64,000 nucleotides of DNA, taken from assembly GCA_002701845.1 (NCBI GenBank), contig NZXG01000044.1:1-64000 (forward strand), in the 5' to 3' direction. A program made the translations under genes and the position numbers. Under the pieces are notes generated by a model that was not told the origin of the DNA, made no database searches, and worked only from the letters and a program-made list of their open reading frames with translations. Shown here in pieces: positions 62,268 to 64,000 of this stretch (position 1 is the first letter of the stretch; every line of letters starts with the position of its first letter). This stretch comes from Pseudomonadales bacterium. Lineage in GTDB: Bacteria; Pseudomonadota; Gammaproteobacteria; Pseudomonadales; Ketobacteraceae.

Positions 62268-62696
62268 TTAGTTGAAAATCTTTTGTAATTTATCCCACCC
62301 TTCCTGCATATCGCTTTTCAATTCTCTACGCTGCACCTGTGACTGCATATCAGCGATTTGTTTCCGAAGGTCATTTGTATCTAACCAATGTTTCACAAAC
62401 CGTTCGGTACGTTGTGCCGCGATTTTACATTGATGTTCCCGTGCTTCGAGCTTTGCCGGTTTATTGGTCTGTAGAAGTGAATTCAACATTGTCCACTCAT
62501 AAGCCGTGAACCGTGGCTGAAGCTTCGCCATATCGATTTCCCATGAGTGGTGGGAAATAAATTCAGCGGCTTGTTTGAGTTCCCCGTAAGTCTTTGTAAC
62601 AAACCATGTGCCATCATCTTCAGCCTTACAAGCCTTGACAACATCGTCGAACAGCTGATCATCAGCACGTTTTAAATCAGAGAATATTTTAAGCAT
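62268..62696 (-). CDS. Hypothetical protein, last of five overlapping small genes
   Basis: A 142-residue soluble protein, helical, with no known domain. The central segment, ELKQAAEFISHH...FTAYEWTMLNSLL, resembles the product of the preceding gene (residues aligned AEFI, Y-x-Y/W and E-Y/W). The C-terminus is a coiled coil (about 105-140). It overlaps the upstream gene by 8 bases, and its codon use is AT-richer than the backbone. Confidence 0.65.
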   Translation of the reverse strand: MLKIFSDLKRADDQLFDDVVKACKAEDDGTWFVTKTYGELKQAAEFISHHSWEIDMAKLQPRFTAYEWTMLNSLLQTNKPAKLEAREHQCKIAAQRTERFVKHWLDTNDLRKQIADMQSQVQRRELKSDMQEGWDKLQKIFN

Positions 62697-63066
62697 AGCT
62701 TATTACCCCTTTTATTTTTGTTTTAAGTAGATAGTTTGAAAGAACCCGGCGTACACGCTGGTTGCAGTGTTTGACTTCAGTTTGTATTGATTCAAGTTCA
62801 GAGTTTTCACCGCCGCGTACTGCCCTTACGATTCGCCATAGCAATCCATATTCATACGGACTGTACCCGGCAAATAGCTGTTGCTTATAGGCATCTCCCT
62901 CAGCTTGAATTGCCGGGTTGTCAATAATGAATTCAGCAACATTCAAAAGCTGATTGAACGTGTAATAGCATAAATTGAACCCTTCAGTTTTCGCCCTTTC
63001 CTGAAGGTGCTTCATAGCAGCTGAATACAGAGGGCTTCCCTTTAAACATGTGATAGCTTTGATCAT
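62689..63066 (-). CDS. Hypothetical protein, probable paralog of the next gene
   Basis: A 125-residue protein, basic, without signal or membrane segment. The segment QLLNVAEFIIDNP...YSPYEYGLLWRIV aligns by eye with the gene at 62268, suggesting an old tandem duplication. No family recognised. Start ATG at 63066 overlaps the previous stop by 4 bases. Confidence 0.65.
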   Translation of the reverse strand: MIKAITCLKGSPLYSAAMKHLQERAKTEGFNLCYYTFNQLLNVAEFIIDNPAIQAEGDAYKQQLFAGYSPYEYGLLWRIVRAVRGGENSELESIQTEVKHCNQRVRRVLSNYLLKTKIKGVISYA

Positions 63067-63299
63067 GATTCCCCCTTGTAGCCTTTCGGCATAGAAATCT
63101 GTTGGCTACGCTGTAGCAGTGACCAGCGGCGCTTAATCTCAGCGTAGATAAGCCGGTTTTCATATTGGTTCTGTGCGCTACCATGAAGACCTTTGTTGCG
63201 TAGAGTCCGCAAGATGGTTTCATACTCTGCTAACGTGGTGGCACCGGCTTCTTTGATGAACTGGTCAACAATGGCTTGGATGCGTTCCTGTTCTGTCAT
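63063..63299 (-). CDS. Small hypothetical protein
   Basis: A 78-residue soluble, charged protein beginning MTEQERIQAIVDQFI, without recognised domain. The ATG at 63299 overlaps the stop of the upstream gene by 4 bases (ATGA); an open extension to 63413 overlaps that gene and is not credible. Confidence 0.6.
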   Translation of the reverse strand: MTEQERIQAIVDQFIKEAGATTLAEYETILRTLRNKGLHGSAQNQYENRLIYAEIKRRWSLLQRSQQISMPKGYKGES

Positions 63300-63508
63300 G
63301 GTTGCCACCCATCCATTAAGAGCCGTTGACAGTGCTGAAGTACCTGTTTTTCTTCGGCTGATCGGTATTTGCTGGTGTACAACCGTTGATTGATTTGGTT
63401 GGTCACGAAACACCGGCTGTACTCGGACAACATTGAAGCCAGATATTTTTTGCTATGGCTATCAATTCGCTTAGCAGCAGATTCGACCATCAAGGTATAT
63501 GAGTTCAT
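63296..63508 (-). CDS. Small hypothetical protein
   Basis: A 70-residue basic protein beginning MNSYTLMVESAAKRID, with GAGG a few bases upstream. It starts in a TGATG overlap with the gene at 63508 and ends in an ATGA overlap with the next. No family recognised. Confidence 0.6.
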   Translation of the reverse strand: MNSYTLMVESAAKRIDSHSKKYLASMLSEYSRCFVTNQINQRLYTSKYRSAEEKQVLQHCQRLLMDGWQP

Positions 63509-63954
63509 CACAGAGCCTCGATAGCTGCCTTCACAATGGCGGCTTCTTCAGATGACAGCGGCAATGAAGTGAGTGCATTTGATAGCACTTGTTCGAATCG
63601 TGAACTCTGCTGTGCTGTAGCTTCATCAAAGGCTTCGAGACTTGCCATTAGATCAAGGTCAATTGTGGCAGCAAGAACCGCGTCACCATTCCCCGAACCG
63701 GAAGCGTCAATAGTCGCAGTAGTGTAACCAGAACCACCATTGGTTACTGTGATACCAGTGATTTCACCAGAACCGCCGACTGTAGCAACTTCGGCTGTCG
63801 CCCCAGAGCCAGAACCGTTGATAATAACTGGATCACCAACAGAGTAAGATGAACCACCGTCAGTAACGGAAATTGCCGATACTGAAGCATTATCAAAAAT
63901 GCTTTTGATTTCTTCACAATATGCGGCTGTGCCGCGACCATCTAACATACGCAT
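63508..63954 (-). CDS. Gly/Ser-rich repeat protein, phage structural type
   Basis: A 148-residue protein. Residues about 25-95 hold two copies of a beta-rich glycine repeat: ISVTDGGSSYSVGDPVIING and ITVTNGGSGYTTATIDASG, the pattern of repeats found in phage virion and tail-fibre proteins. A helical C-terminus follows (ASLEAFDEATAQQSS...IVKAAIEAL). AAGGG eight bases before the ATG at 63954 supports the start. First gene of the five-gene overlapping set visible here. A phage origin is suggested but not proved. Confidence 0.65.
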   Translation of the reverse strand: MRMLDGRGTAAYCEEIKSIFDNASVSAISVTDGGSSYSVGDPVIINGSGSGATAEVATVGGSGEITGITVTNGGSGYTTATIDASGSGNGDAVLAATIDLDLMASLEAFDEATAQQSSRFEQVLSNALTSLPLSSEEAAIVKAAIEAL

Positions 63955-64000
63955 GAGATTACCCTTAAAGTTATTGCACCAATCCTCGACACCATGTCGA

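Larger units (their letters stand above)
60792..64000 (+). mobile_element. Left part of an integrated element at tRNA-Phe
   Basis: The element is recognised by the tRNA-Phe gene, an adjacent tyrosine recombinase in the same direction, a drop in GC content after about 60.87 kb and a run of small unknown genes. The right boundary and second attachment site (expected as a copy of the tRNA 3' end) lie outside the window. It could be a prophage, phage satellite or genomic island; the gene content does not decide. Confidence 0.75.

Noticed and set aside
63955..64000. Further gene at the right edge
   Set aside because: Only 46 bases, with no readable signal besides the ribosome site of the gene at 63508.

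Overview
The window looks like a chromosomal segment of a gammaproteobacterium, most like the Pseudomonadales/Oceanospirillales-type marine lineages. The order typA, PP-loop protein at the thiI position, glnA, ntrB, ntrC, trmL, secB, grxC, rhodanese, gpmI, envC, ctpA, yibQ, hisBHAF, mutY, yggX, tRNA-Phe is the backbone known from Pseudomonas and relatives. Accessory blocks interrupt it. Base composition is GC-rich through most of the window and drops visibly after the tRNA-Phe gene near 60.87 kb. Species cannot be assigned from the sequence alone.

Left end (1-4.5 kb): an IS630-family element sits in the start of an MHS/MFS transporter gene, of which only the first ~45 codons remain. Next to it is a phosphate module (PiT transporter plus DUF47/PhoU-like partner), an alpha/beta hydrolase with an apparent Cys nucleophile and an NTF2-like protein. 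4.7-13.8 kb: typA, a vWA lipoprotein, a PP-loop tRNA-thiolation-type ATPase, a Fur-box-controlled tonB-exbB-exbD set, a TusA-like protein and glnA with a sigma-54 promoter. 13.9-17.3 kb: a DUF4124 protein and ntrBC, preceded by a near-consensus NtrC site; with glnA this forms the nitrogen-control circuit.

17.3-22.4 kb: a response regulator with a long unclassified output region, a NUDIX hydrolase, a short-chain dehydrogenase, a Na/Pi cotransporter with a PhoU-like tail and a small outer-membrane barrel protein. 22.4-37.2 kb: a complete-looking MSHA-type type IV pilus operon on the minus strand, in transcription order mshI, mshI2, mshJ, mshK, mshL, mshE, mshG, mshB, mshA, mshC, mshD, mshO, mshP, mshQ. 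mshM, mshN and mshF, present in the Vibrio locus, are not seen. MshE carries a c-di-GMP-binding type N-domain, and MshQ carries PA14 and LamG domains that suggest a pilus-tip adhesin.

37.3-43.4 kb: trmL, a repetitive exported protein, an ECF sigma factor operon (sigma, DUF3619-like, small exported protein, DUF3106, probable outer-membrane protein), a lone ParA-type ATPase and an Ig-like plus autotransporter-barrel protein. 43.5-60.7 kb: a UGT-like glycosyltransferase, then housekeeping genes for protein export, redox and sulfur, glycolysis, cell separation and histidine, plus a large hybrid sensor kinase and mutY-yggX.

Right end (60.8-64 kb): tRNA-Phe is followed by a tyrosine recombinase and five overlapping small minus-strand genes of unknown function, two of which look paralogous. 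This is the left part of an integrated element that runs out of the window, and it is the least explained part of the sequence.
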